From assembly GCA_046757725.1 (NCBI GenBank), contig JBHHYU010000119.1, positions 1-7,640 on the forward strand: a DNA stretch of 7,640 nucleotides. Direction: 5' to 3'. A program made the position numbers and the translations under genes. Under the pieces are notes generated by a model that was not told where the DNA came from, did no database searches, and saw only the letters and a program-made list of their open reading frames with translations. Position 1 is the first letter of the stretch. Each line of letters opens with the position of its first letter. The stretch comes from JBHHYU01 sp046757725 (GTDB lineage: Bacteria; Desulfobacterota; Binatia; UBA9968). Below are positions 1-7,125 of the stretch, in pieces.

Positions 1-55
1 AGGACACCGGCCTTTCACGCCGGCAACACGGGTTCAAATCCCGTCGGGGACGCCA
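1..55 (+). tRNA. tRNA-Glu (anticodon UUC), 5' end outside the window
   Basis: This is the 3' portion of a glutamate tRNA. The anticodon arm is CCGGC (7-11), loop CTTTCAC (12-18) and GCCGG (19-23), with anticodon TTC at 14-16. The T arm is ACGGG (28-32), loop TTCAAAT (33-39) and CCCGT (40-44). The 3' acceptor strand is CGGGGAC (45-51), followed by discriminator G52 and an encoded CCA (53-55). The GGGGAC acceptor end with a G discriminator matches what I know of bacterial tRNA-Glu. The 5' acceptor strand and most of the D arm lie before base 1, so the gene is cut by the window and is not a pseudogene. No T-tract terminator follows it. Confidence 0.95.
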
Positions 56-155
56 TTCAAATCAACTCATTTTGAACAGCTTATTTAGCAACGCCGTGGT
101 CCGTATGAAACCGGGCGAGTCTGAACTGTAACTGAATGACCTCGAAAGTAGCTCT

Positions 156-1373
156 ATGCTCAGACCTCGACATTTCCTCAGCATGATCCGGGGGCTCGGT
201 CCCGAGCGCCTCTGGCTATTAGGTGTAGTGGCGGGTGGACACTTGGCACTTCACTGGTACATGGAAATCTTCTCGGTGATCCTTCCTTCCGTCAAGACAG
301 CCCTGAGACTGAATGATGTGGAAGTGGGGATACTCATGACGGCCCGGCAAATAACGCAAGGGGGGCTCAATTTACCTTCGGGGTTATTAGCCGATTCGGT
401 AATGCATTACCGGCATCTTATTCTGACGGCAGCGTTGGTATTTATGGGCGCTGCCTATTTGCTGTTTGGAATATCCCCAACGTTTGTCTGGTTACTACCG
501 GCAGCTGGCCTGGTAGGACTCGCCACGGCACTCTGGCATCCAGCAGCCGTGGCCTCCTTGACCAGTCGATTTCCAGAGCGTCGTGCTACTGTTCTCGCGG
601 TTCACTCGATGGCAGCTAACATCAGTAATACTGTCACCCCGCTAGCAGTGGGAGTGTTACTTGGGGTTTTTCAATGGCGTGCTGTGCTCCAGTTACAAAT
701 CGTTCCTGCCCTACTGGTAGCATTCTTACTCTGGCTCAGTCTCAGGGGCGTTTTTGGGACCAATAGCTCCTCGCCTACCGCCTCCAAGCAGATCCGAGAG
801 ATCGGCAAACTAGCCAGAAACCGCGTTTTTATTGGTATTGCTGTAATCAGGGGCTTCATGCGCATGGCACGGCTGATCATTTTGACGTTTCTACCCATTT
901 ACCTCCAGGAACACCTGGGATACTCAACGGCTTTAATGGGTTTTTACCTCTCCCTGTTGTACGGAATAGGAATTGTTTCACAGCCTTTTGTTGCGATCCT
1001 CTCGGATCGCTTCGGGCGGAAGCCGGTTTTGTTACCGGCACTACTCATCCTCGGTTCGCTCTATCTGCTCTTATGGCTCGCAGCACCAGGTGTTCAGCTA
1101 GGACTTGTGATTGCCGCTGTTGGTATCTTCTTTTTCACACTGGGTAACGTTACCACAGCAGCGGTCATGGACATCGCGAGCACCAAGAACCCAGCCGCTT
1201 CATTTGGTCTCGCTTCATTGGTAACGCAATTATTAGCGTTGCCGGCCCCCATCTTGGCTGGTTTCCTCATTGAGGCATACGGCATCGGCTCGGGCTTCCT
1301 TTTGGCAGCCGCTTTTCTGTTCCTTGCGGCTGTAGTGGTAGCCCCTCTCCGGCTCCACTCCGCGGGTAACTAG
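156..1373 (+). CDS. MFS transporter, FSR (fosmidomycin resistance)-like exporter
   Basis: A 405-residue inner-membrane protein with about 12 hydrophobic helices, the usual size for a major facilitator superfamily carrier. A motif-A-like loop (GLLAD at 76-80) lies between helices 2 and 3. A clearer copy, SDRFGRK (283-289), lies between helices 8 and 9, as expected from the duplicated MFS fold. The basic stretch around residues 208-224 is the central cytoplasmic loop. The segment ALWHPAA (125-131), followed by a small-residue-rich helix beginning near AVHSMAAN (148-155), resembles the A-[FW]-HP signature of Fsr-type drug exporters. I therefore favour proton-driven efflux of a small molecule, but the substrate cannot be read from sequence. 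The start at 156 has a weak GAAAG seven bases upstream. Met10 (183) has no better site. The gene stands alone on this strand, 100 bp after tRNA-Glu, and converges on the DUF502 gene. Confidence 0.85.
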   Translation: MLRPRHFLSMIRGLGPERLWLLGVVAGGHLALHWYMEIFSVILPSVKTALRLNDVEVGILMTARQITQGGLNLPSGLLADSVMHYRHLILTAALVFMGAAYLLFGISPTFVWLLPAAGLVGLATALWHPAAVASLTSRFPERRATVLAVHSMAANISNTVTPLAVGVLLGVFQWRAVLQLQIVPALLVAFLLWLSLRGVFGTNSSSPTASKQIREIGKLARNRVFIGIAVIRGFMRMARLIILTFLPIYLQEHLGYSTALMGFYLSLLYGIGIVSQPFVAILSDRFGRKPVLLPALLILGSLYLLLWLAAPGVQLGLVIAAVGIFFFTLGNVTTAAVMDIASTKNPAASFGLASLVTQLLALPAPILAGFLIEAYGIGSGFLLAAAFLFLAAVVVAPLRLHSAGN

Positions 1374-1571
1374 AGCTAGAAAGGGATGCCATTTTTTATT
1401 AAGCAAAATCTTCAAAACGCACCCGCCTGGTAATACTGACCCGGCTATTTCGAATTGGATTGAAAGATCGTCGCCGTTGACGCGTCGATTCACCACAAGG
1501 ATTTAACGCATGAAAAGCAAAAAAACTGGAATCCGGTGTTCCCCAGGGGCATCCTGTGACCGGGCTTGTCC
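1374..1571. other. Convergent intergenic region between MFS and DUF502 genes
   Basis: This 198-bp gap separates two genes whose 3' ends face each other. It holds a T6 run at 1392-1397 (plus strand) without a good preceding stem, so any terminator for the MFS gene is weak or Rho-dependent. On the minus strand it contains a clearer hairpin with a T tract at 1519-1546, listed separately. An ATG at 1510 with AAGGA upstream opens a 65-codon frame that runs into the DUF502 gene. I do not regard it as a gene. Confidence 0.6.
1519..1546 (-). terminator. Probable intrinsic terminator of the DUF502 gene
   Basis: Read on the minus strand, CTGG then AA pairs with TT then CCAG. This makes a six-pair stem (outer arms 1543-1546 and 1526-1529) with a two-base GG bulge and a seven-base loop. 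An uninterrupted T7 follows directly (A7 on the plus strand at 1519-1525). It lies about 26 bases past the DUF502 stop codon, where a Rho-independent terminator is expected. The short bulged stem makes its strength uncertain. Confidence 0.55.
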
Positions 1572-2192
1572 TTATTCTCCGGATGGTTTTGCACTCCCTA
1601 AATGCGCATTGATAAGTTTGGCCGACCCGGCGCCACAGCTAATAATAGACCGCATCGCGTCTTCAATCGGCACATCCACCGGGTGCACATACTTTTCTTC
1701 CAGGTGATAGATGTTGCCTGATGTGGGATTAGGGCCGGTTGGTACGAAAACGGTATAGCTCCCGTCTAAATGTGAATCCGTGATAAAGGCAGACACAAGA
1801 GTCGTATTCCCAAACAGCTGCACTAAAGCAACCGATGAAAAAGGAGATTTTTTATTCCCAAAAAACTGCACGACCGTCTCTTTAACAAGAGAATAGCCGG
1901 GGGCAATCCGTAAAAGTCTGTTTTCCAGGGTTTGGTAAATCCATTTACCGAGCTTCGTCCTTACGAAGAGACCAATAACAAAACAGATGCCAAAAATGAC
2001 GGCGATCACCAATATATCTGCCACAATTTCTTGAACCTCGGATCTTGCCATAACCAAATTTGTCAGCGGCCGAATGATATCCGTCACTAGATTAAACAGC
2101 CATTTAAAAACGAAGAACAGAATCGCCACAGGTAAGATTACGACTATACCTCCGAAAATTGATGTCTTAAAACATTCCTTAATTCTATGCAT
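1572..2192 (-). CDS. DUF502 family inner-membrane protein
   Basis: A 206-residue protein with two predicted membrane helices near the N terminus (about 12-34 and 57-77) and a soluble C-terminal domain. Family features recognised by eye are GGIVVILPVAI in helix 1, PGYSLVKETVVQFFG (98-112) and SSVALVQLFG (119-128). VFVPTGPNPTSG (148-159), with its PNPTSG core, is the most diagnostic DUF502 element, and it is followed by PVDVPIEDAMRSIISCGAG (171-189). DUF502 has bacterial members of unknown biochemical role and plant relatives in the COV/LCV family. No reaction can be assigned. An in-frame ATG at 2222 would add ten residues. I chose 2192 because GGGAGG sits six bases upstream of it and the shorter form begins just before helix 1, as usual for the family. 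The gene is visibly more AT-rich than dnaE2 and stands apart from it by 391 bp. Confidence 0.88.
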   Translation of the reverse strand: MHRIKECFKTSIFGGIVVILPVAILFFVFKWLFNLVTDIIRPLTNLVMARSEVQEIVADILVIAVIFGICFVIGLFVRTKLGKWIYQTLENRLLRIAPGYSLVKETVVQFFGNKKSPFSSVALVQLFGNTTLVSAFITDSHLDGSYTVFVPTGPNPTSGNIYHLEEKYVHPVDVPIEDAMRSIISCGAGSAKLINAHLGSAKPSGE

Positions 2193-2583
2193 TGCAATCC
2201 TCCCGTAACCTTTTGGCTTCATCTGGACAATGTCCTCTCCTACGCACCCTTTTCCCTTAACCCGACCCTTGTTGATAAGGTCCCCGAAGGTGGGAACTAT
2301 TTCGAGGTAGCATTAACTGACCTGTTCAAACTTCATGCAACATATCTTATCAATCGAGATCTTGTGTATTCTTTTTTGAGCTATACTCGGTTCGATTTGG
2401 CTCACCGCCGTAAGCAGCCGGTTGAAGGGTCTCCAATCTCCACGTCCCTGTGCATAACCGGAGCAGTACACTTTTTACGGTAGATTCCCTTAATTTAAAA
2501 AAGCTTCCCTGAAAAACCAAAAACTAAGTTCACACTGAGCTGTTGCGTATTCTTAGCAGAAGAGTTTTCTTGCACAAATTTCT
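2193..2583. other. 391-bp intergenic region between dnaE2 and the DUF502 gene
   Basis: I see no supported gene here. A 98-codon plus-strand frame (2187-2483) starts inside the DUF502 start region, has no recognisable domain and no good ribosome site. The region is AT-rich toward dnaE2, with TTTAAAAAAGC and several A or T runs at about 2490-2525. An 8-bp inverted repeat, TTGATAAG (2272-2279) and CTTATCAA (2346-2353), is spaced 66 bp apart and is within chance expectation. The promoter for DUF502 and the transcript end of dnaE2 must lie here if they are separate units, but I could not pick a convincing -10/-35 pair or a stem with T tract. Confidence 0.5.
2199..2204 (-). promoter_or_regulatory. 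Ribosome binding site fixing the DUF502 start
   Basis: GGGAGG on the minus strand lies six bases before the ATG at 2192. It falls inside the longer reading frame that opens at 2222, so it decides the choice between the two possible starts in favour of the shorter protein. Confidence 0.75.
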
Positions 2584-5500
2584 TCAGTGAAAGTCGTGGC
2601 TGGGAAGTTTGATAGGATTAGAACTGACGTCCGGCGTCCAGAGTTTGTCCGCAACAATATGCACCACACCCTCTGCTAGCTGAAGCGTGCCTGTAACTCC
2701 AAGAAAGCCGGCGGTTTTTGCCAGGACAGCGTATCGCTCAAACACCCCTTCCCAGAGCACGATGTTCACAAAACCGGTTTCATCTTCAAGGGTCATAAAG
2801 ACCACTCCGCCAGCGGTTCCCGGCCGCTGGCGGCAGTTCACAAGGCCCGCATATCGTACTTTCTCACCATTTCGCATCGACATAATGGTATGAGCATCCG
2901 GAAGCCCCTGAGATGTGAGGTCCGCACGTAAGGGCTCAAGGAGGTGGCCCCGAGGGCTGTGAGAGGCTGTACGATGGTCCCACATAATTTCCTCAAAGGA
3001 ACTCAGCGGATCGAAGATGGGAGTGGCTTCAGGCACTTCAAGTGTGAGAGAATCGTTTCGCGTACGAGCAAACCGTCGTATATCCCAGAGCACCGTACGC
3101 CTATCGATGTTAAACCCATCAAAGGCGCCGGCCTCAGCCAATGCGCTGAGTTTATGCTCATCAAGCGCAGTTCGACGGACGAAATCCTCAGTGGACAGGA
3201 AGGGCGAAACACGTCGAGCAGCCTCGATTCGTTCCCAGTCCGCACCGCCGAGACCTTTCACGTATCTTAAACCCATGCGTACGGCAAGGCCGCCTATATG
3301 CTCCACGGGTGTTTCAAGCATGCAATCCCATGCGCTCTTTTTTACATCCAGCGGCCGCACAACGACATTGTGACGCTTGGCATCCTCCACAATGGTCGCG
3401 GGGGCGTAAAAACCCATCGGCTGGGCATTGAGCAAAGCGCATGTAAACTCTGCCGGATAGTGACATTTAAGCCAGGCCGTAGCATAGGCGATCAGGGCAA
3501 AACTGGCCGCATGACTTTCGGGGAAGCCATATTCTCCAAAACCGCGGATTTGCTGATAGACCCGTTCGGCAAACTCCGGGGCAATCCCTTTAGCCCGCAT
3601 GCGCATCGTCAGCCGCTCGTGATGGCGCTCCATGCGCCCTGTCTGGTGCCAGGCGGCCATATCGCGCCGGAGTTGATCCGCTTCGCCCGGTGTGTAATCA
3701 GCGGCAATGATTGCCAGGCGCATCACCTGCTCTTGGAAGAGTGGTACACCCAACGTCTTTTCCAAAACGGGAATTAGGGCCGGATGCGGATATTCCACCG
3801 GCTCTTTACCGTTTCGGCGGCGGAGATAAGGATGGACCATTCCCCCACTAATAGGTCCGGGACGTACGATGCTGATTTCGATAACGAGATCATAGAATTT
3901 TTGCGGCCGAAGTCGAGGCAGCATCGCCATTTGTGCCCGGCTCTCAATCTGGAAAACACCCAGAGTGTCCGCTTGCCGGATCATGTTGAAAGTGGCCGGA
4001 TCCTCGGGCGGAACAGTAGCCATGGATAATTCAATGCCGCGTTGCCGTCGAAGAAGCCGGAAAGCGAAATCGAGTTGCGTAAGACCACCCAGGCCGAGAA
4101 GATCTACTTTGAAGAGTCCCAGATTTTCGAGGTCCTCCTTGTCCCACTGGATGATCGTGCGGCCTGGCATCGTGGCGTTTTCGATGGGTACGATACTGCA
4201 AACCGCTTCGTTCCCTAGGAGAAACCCGCCTGGATGAATCGAAAGATGGCGAGGAAAATCAAGAATCTTGTTGGCTAGCTGTTGCAGGTGACGGTGCATC
4301 GGAACACCAGAATCAAGCCCGAGTTGCCTAAGCGCCTCGAGATCGATCCCGTCATAGGAGGAAAGGAATTTGGCCACACGGTCTAAAGAAGTCTCCGGAA
4401 GTCCTAAGGCCTTTCCAACATCGCGTACCGCCGAGCGAGCCCGATAGCGGACCACGTTGGCCACCATCGCCGCATGGTCCCGTCCGTACTTCTCATAGAC
4501 GTGTTGAATGACTTCCTCACGCCGATTATGCTGAATATCCAGATCAATATCAGGCGGCTCGGCGCGTTCTTTGGAAATGAAACGTTCAAAGAGAAGTCCC
4601 ATGCGTACTGGATCGATGGCGGTGATCCCGAGACAGTAACAAACGGCAGAATTCGCCGCCGAGCCGCGCCCCTGGCACAGGATTTCCCTCTCACGGCAGA
4701 ATTCTACGATTTCCGACATAGTGAGGAAATAACCAGGATAGTCGAGGGCCTCGATGAGTTGGAGCTCCTTCTCCAACTGGTTAAGAACCTCCGGTGGGAC
4801 TTCCCCATTGTAGCGACGCCGGGCCCCTTCGAGAGTCAGATGATGTAACCACTGAGATGAAGTCGTTCCATCAGGCAAACGCTGTGCCGGATACCGATAG
4901 CGGATCTCGGCAAGAGAAAAAGTGCACCGTTCGGCAACCTCCTGGGTTCGGGCAAAAGCCAAAGGATCATCAGAAAAGAGTTTTGCAAATGCAAAGGGAG
5001 ATTTGAGACCATACTCTGCGTTCGGTTTTAGTCGCTGGCCACAAGACGATACCGGAACACCGCAGCGGATGGCGACAAGCACATCCTGAAGCCGGCGGCG
5101 AGCGGGCGTATGATAAAGAACTTCATTTGCGGCAACTAATGGAATACCGTATCGCGCTGCCCTTTGCCGCAACCCCAACTCTTGCTCCGTCTCTTTATCC
5201 CGATGGTGCCGCGCCACCATCGCGTAGAGCCTATCGGCAAAGGCGTCATGGAGATTACCTGCGACCGGATCCCGGTTAACCGTTTTTACAAAGCGGCTCC
5301 AATCACCAGCCCAAAGCGCAATGAGCCCCACTGCGTGTCCGCAGACTTCATTCCATGTAACCGCGCTCTGCCCTTTTGCGGAACGGAGATGTCCGGTAGT
5401 TAAAAGCCGGCAAAGGTTGGAGTACCCACTTCGATCCTGGACGAGAAGGACAATAACCGACCCATCGTCGACGGTAACCTGTGATCCTACGATCAAACGC

Positions 5501-5679
5501 AGACCCACATCCCGAGCCTTAGCGTGCGCACGAACGATCCCGTACAGACCATCACGGTCCGTCAGCGCCAGAGCGCTGAGGCCAAGTCGATAAGCCTCCT
5601 CAACGAGCTCATCCGGATGACTTGCCCCCTCAAGAAAAGAAAAATTGCTCTTGCACCAAAGCGGAACATAAGAAGACAT
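2584..5679 (-). CDS. dnaE2: Error-prone DNA polymerase III alpha subunit DnaE2 (ImuC)
   Basis: A 1031-residue C-family DNA polymerase of normal DnaE2 length. It is a cytoplasmic translesion polymerase that, in characterised bacteria, acts with ImuA and ImuB during SOS-induced mutagenesis. Domain order is N-terminal PHP (about 1-210), then palm, thumb and fingers (about 300-780), helix-hairpin-helix region (about 780-860) and a C-terminal OB fold (about 940-1010), ending in the typical SHDFH. RGSAANS is at 338-344. The palm aspartates are in PDIDLD (D377, D379) and KVDLLGLGGL (D526), so the polymerase site is intact. The PHP metal ligands are not: the HxHS position reads WCKS (8-11) and TDHD reads TDRD (40-43), arguing against proofreading activity. 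The C-terminal clamp and tau-binding parts of replicative DnaE are absent, as in DnaE2 generally. GAGGTGA seven bases upstream supports the start. No imuA or imuB adjoins it. Confidence 0.97.
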   Translation of the reverse strand: MSSYVPLWCKSNFSFLEGASHPDELVEEAYRLGLSALALTDRDGLYGIVRAHAKARDVGLRLIVGSQVTVDDGSVIVLLVQDRSGYSNLCRLLTTGHLRSAKGQSAVTWNEVCGHAVGLIALWAGDWSRFVKTVNRDPVAGNLHDAFADRLYAMVARHHRDKETEQELGLRQRAARYGIPLVAANEVLYHTPARRRLQDVLVAIRCGVPVSSCGQRLKPNAEYGLKSPFAFAKLFSDDPLAFARTQEVAERCTFSLAEIRYRYPAQRLPDGTTSSQWLHHLTLEGARRRYNGEVPPEVLNQLEKELQLIEALDYPGYFLTMSEIVEFCREREILCQGRGSAANSAVCYCLGITAIDPVRMGLLFERFISKERAEPPDIDLDIQHNRREEVIQHVYEKYGRDHAAMVANVVRYRARSAVRDVGKALGLPETSLDRVAKFLSSYDGIDLEALRQLGLDSGVPMHRHLQQLANKILDFPRHLSIHPGGFLLGNEAVCSIVPIENATMPGRTIIQWDKEDLENLGLFKVDLLGLGGLTQLDFAFRLLRRQRGIELSMATVPPEDPATFNMIRQADTLGVFQIESRAQMAMLPRLRPQKFYDLVIEISIVRPGPISGGMVHPYLRRRNGKEPVEYPHPALIPVLEKTLGVPLFQEQVMRLAIIAADYTPGEADQLRRDMAAWHQTGRMERHHERLTMRMRAKGIAPEFAERVYQQIRGFGEYGFPESHAASFALIAYATAWLKCHYPAEFTCALLNAQPMGFYAPATIVEDAKRHNVVVRPLDVKKSAWDCMLETPVEHIGGLAVRMGLRYVKGLGGADWERIEAARRVSPFLSTEDFVRRTALDEHKLSALAEAGAFDGFNIDRRTVLWDIRRFARTRNDSLTLEVPEATPIFDPLSSFEEIMWDHRTASHSPRGHLLEPLRADLTSQGLPDAHTIMSMRNGEKVRYAGLVNCRQRPGTAGGVVFMTLEDETGFVNIVLWEGVFERYAVLAKTAGFLGVTGTLQLAEGVVHIVADKLWTPDVSSNPIKLPSHDFH

Positions 5680-5686
5680 GAAACCG

Positions 5687-5693
5687 TCACCTC
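5687..5693 (-). promoter_or_regulatory. Strong ribosome binding site of dnaE2
   Basis: GAGGTGA on the minus strand, seven bases before the ATG at 5679, is a seven-base contiguous match to the anti-Shine-Dalgarno complement. It supports this start and efficient translation once the message is made. Confidence 0.8.
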
Positions 5694-5706
5694 GGAAAAG
5701 AGCCTT

Positions 5707-5725
5707 CCGACTGTTTAACAGTCGG
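5707..5725. promoter_or_regulatory. Perfect 19-bp palindrome upstream of dnaE2, possible LexA-type operator
   Basis: CCGACTGTTTAACAGTCGG is two exact 9-base arms around one central T. It sits 27 bp before the dnaE2 start and 66 bp past the stop of the NamZ-like gene. Its core CTG-N5-CAG recalls, but does not match, the gammaproteobacterial LexA box CTG-N10-CAG. A -35-like TTGATA (minus strand, 5731-5726) abuts it, though I find no good -10 at 16-18 bp. Because dnaE2 is usually under LexA control, an operator is a reasonable inference. The alternative is a transcript hairpin (8-bp stem, 3-base loop) ending the upstream gene. The T run on the minus strand begins several bases later and is interrupted, which makes a standard terminator less likely. 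Confidence 0.5.
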
Positions 5726-5791
5726 TATCAAGAAGCGCCGCCTCCCAAACCCCGACATGAATTCAACGAGTTCGACCACGGGATTTGCTAA

Positions 5792-6997
5792 TTATCGATA
5801 CAGCAAATAGGGCTCCCGAACCTGGGACCATTCGTGCTCGTCTCTCTTTAATCGCTCTTCAAAATCCGTGGGGTCGGAAGCGGAGTCATCTACCCATCTT
5901 CGCAGGAAGGTTCCGCCGCTCAAGAGATCGATCGCGAGTCGTTCTGTCTCATACTCGTAAGGGAATTTTCGCCACAACTTATAATCAGGATATTCCAGTC
6001 GGATCGTTTTTAGCACGAGAGCTGCAAGTCGATAGGGCCGAAAATGGTCGTGCCGGTACGATGTATTGTCAGTGTGAATCTGAATACCCGAACACATTTT
6101 TCCCACGTGCTTGTGAAACGTCGGCTCGAAATAGCACCGTCTGAGAAAACACCCGACCAACCATTGTGGCGCTAGAGAAGTCATCCGTTTGAGTATTGCA
6201 TCGAAATCAATATCCGGCGCCCCTACCACTTCGAGAGGGATGGTGGTACCTCGGCCCTCCGATAGCGTAGTGCCTTCAAATAAGACGGTGCCGGGAAAGC
6301 ATCGTGCCATATTGAGACTGGAGGCATTCGGGCTGGGATTCACCCAGGATAACTCAAAAGTCGGCCAACCAAATCCGGGAGCGGCTTGAGGCTGGTAGTT
6401 GGCCATCCGGACGACATTTAGATCCACGTTAAGATCCTTCACAGCAACGAACCATTGAGCCAGCTCTGCCAATGTAAGGCCGTGTCGCATGATAAGTGGA
6501 GCTGGTCCGACAAAACTTTCCCAACCCCCCTCTAGAATGGTGCCTTCAATGGGCCGACCGATCGGATTCGGACGATCCAGAATCCAGATACTTTTCCCGT
6601 ATTCGGCACACGCCTCAAGCAAGTAGATGAGAGTAGCTACGTACGTATAGATGCGGGTTCCTATATCCTGAAGATCCACGAGAAGAACGTCGAACGTCTC
6701 CATCATTTCACGGGTGGGTCGTCTGACTTTGCCGTATAAGCTAAAGATCGGAATATGATGCCGCGGATCAATATAATCGTCCGTTTCAATCATATTGTCC
6801 TGCTTGTCACCTCGCATTCCGTGCTGAGGACCAAAGGCGGAAAGCACACGAAACCCGGGGCAATCCATTAACGCATCCAAAGTGTGTTGAGATTCACTTG
6901 TTATAGAGGCGGGATGCCCGAGCAACGCGATACGGCGACCTTTTAGTGAGATTCGTTCCTCTGTATTCTGTAAGAGCTTGTCGATGCCCAACTTCAT
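5792..6997 (-). CDS. NamZ/DUF1343 (GH171-type) exo-beta-N-acetylmuramidase-like protein, no signal peptide
   Basis: A 401-residue protein matching the DUF1343/NamZ family along its whole length. Characterised members remove terminal N-acetylmuramic acid from peptidoglycan fragments. Visible blocks are the Rossmann-like start KGRRIALLGHPAS (19-31), FGPQHGMRGD (55-64), VDLQDIGTRIYTY (107-119), DRPNPIGRP (141-149), MRHGLTLAEL (170-179), WVNPSPN (218-224) and EGTTLSEGRGT (241-251), followed by EPTFHKH (291-297). Two features stand out. The usual FGPEHG signature has Gln58 in place of Glu. The protein also begins directly with the domain, without a signal peptide or lipobox, so it is probably cytoplasmic and might act on imported muropeptides, if it is active. 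The start has only AGGA, ten bases upstream (7008-7011). It lies 128 bp after the MaoC-like gene and 112 bp before dnaE2, on the same strand. Confidence 0.88.
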   Translation of the reverse strand: MKLGIDKLLQNTEERISLKGRRIALLGHPASITSESQHTLDALMDCPGFRVLSAFGPQHGMRGDKQDNMIETDDYIDPRHHIPIFSLYGKVRRPTREMMETFDVLLVDLQDIGTRIYTYVATLIYLLEACAEYGKSIWILDRPNPIGRPIEGTILEGGWESFVGPAPLIMRHGLTLAELAQWFVAVKDLNVDLNVVRMANYQPQAAPGFGWPTFELSWVNPSPNASSLNMARCFPGTVLFEGTTLSEGRGTTIPLEVVGAPDIDFDAILKRMTSLAPQWLVGCFLRRCYFEPTFHKHVGKMCSGIQIHTDNTSYRHDHFRPYRLAALVLKTIRLEYPDYKLWRKFPYEYETERLAIDLLSGGTFLRRWVDDSASDPTDFEERLKRDEHEWSQVREPYLLYR

Positions 6998-7050
6998 AGA
7001 GCCCGCATCCTGCTATAGTCCGCCAAAGATAACGTTACGGTCCAGGTCTC

Positions 7051-7069
7051 GCGGAACTGATGGTTCCGC
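7051..7069. repeat. Perfect 7-bp hairpin between the MaoC-like and NamZ-like genes
   Basis: GCGGAAC (7051-7057) and GTTCCGC (7063-7069) pair exactly around a 5-base loop. The stem is GC-rich and stable. On the minus strand it lies 56 bp past the MaoC-like stop and 53 bp before the NamZ-like start, but is followed by GAGACC and not a T tract. On the plus strand only CTTT follows. It may act as a weak terminator, a 5'-leader structure or a message-end stabiliser. The sequence does not settle which. Confidence 0.5.
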
Positions 7070-7125
7070 CTTTATCAAGCGCCGGTTTACCACGCCTTAG
7101 AAATCACTCTGCCTTGGAAACGGGA

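Noticed and set aside
1..55. tRNA-Glu 3' end as an integration site for a mobile island
   Set aside because: I found no second copy of the tRNA 3' end in the window, and no integrase or phage-like gene is present.
56..76. TTCAAA / TTTGAA inverted repeat right after the tRNA
   Set aside because: A 6-bp AT-rich stem with a 9-base loop and no T tract is too weak to call a terminator.
1510..1707. 65-codon plus-strand frame with AAGGA upstream (possible small gene or leftover 5' end)
   Set aside because: Most of it is antisense to the DUF502 C-terminal coding region and overlaps the terminator hairpin. The peptide has no recognisable features.
2272..2353. 8-bp inverted repeat TTGATAAG / CTTATCAA in the intergenic gap
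   Set aside because: The 66-bp spacing and short arms are what chance gives in a region of this length, with no promoter or gene context tying it to a function.
2187..2483. 98-codon plus-strand frame over the dnaE2-DUF502 gap
   Set aside because: It starts on the antisense of the DUF502 ribosome binding and start region, has no recognisable domain and no clear ribosome binding site.
3003..5593. Many plus-strand and alternate minus-strand frames across dnaE2
   Set aside because: All lie within the intact, well-matched DnaE2 reading frame, and none shows a recognisable domain. They are shadows of that gene.
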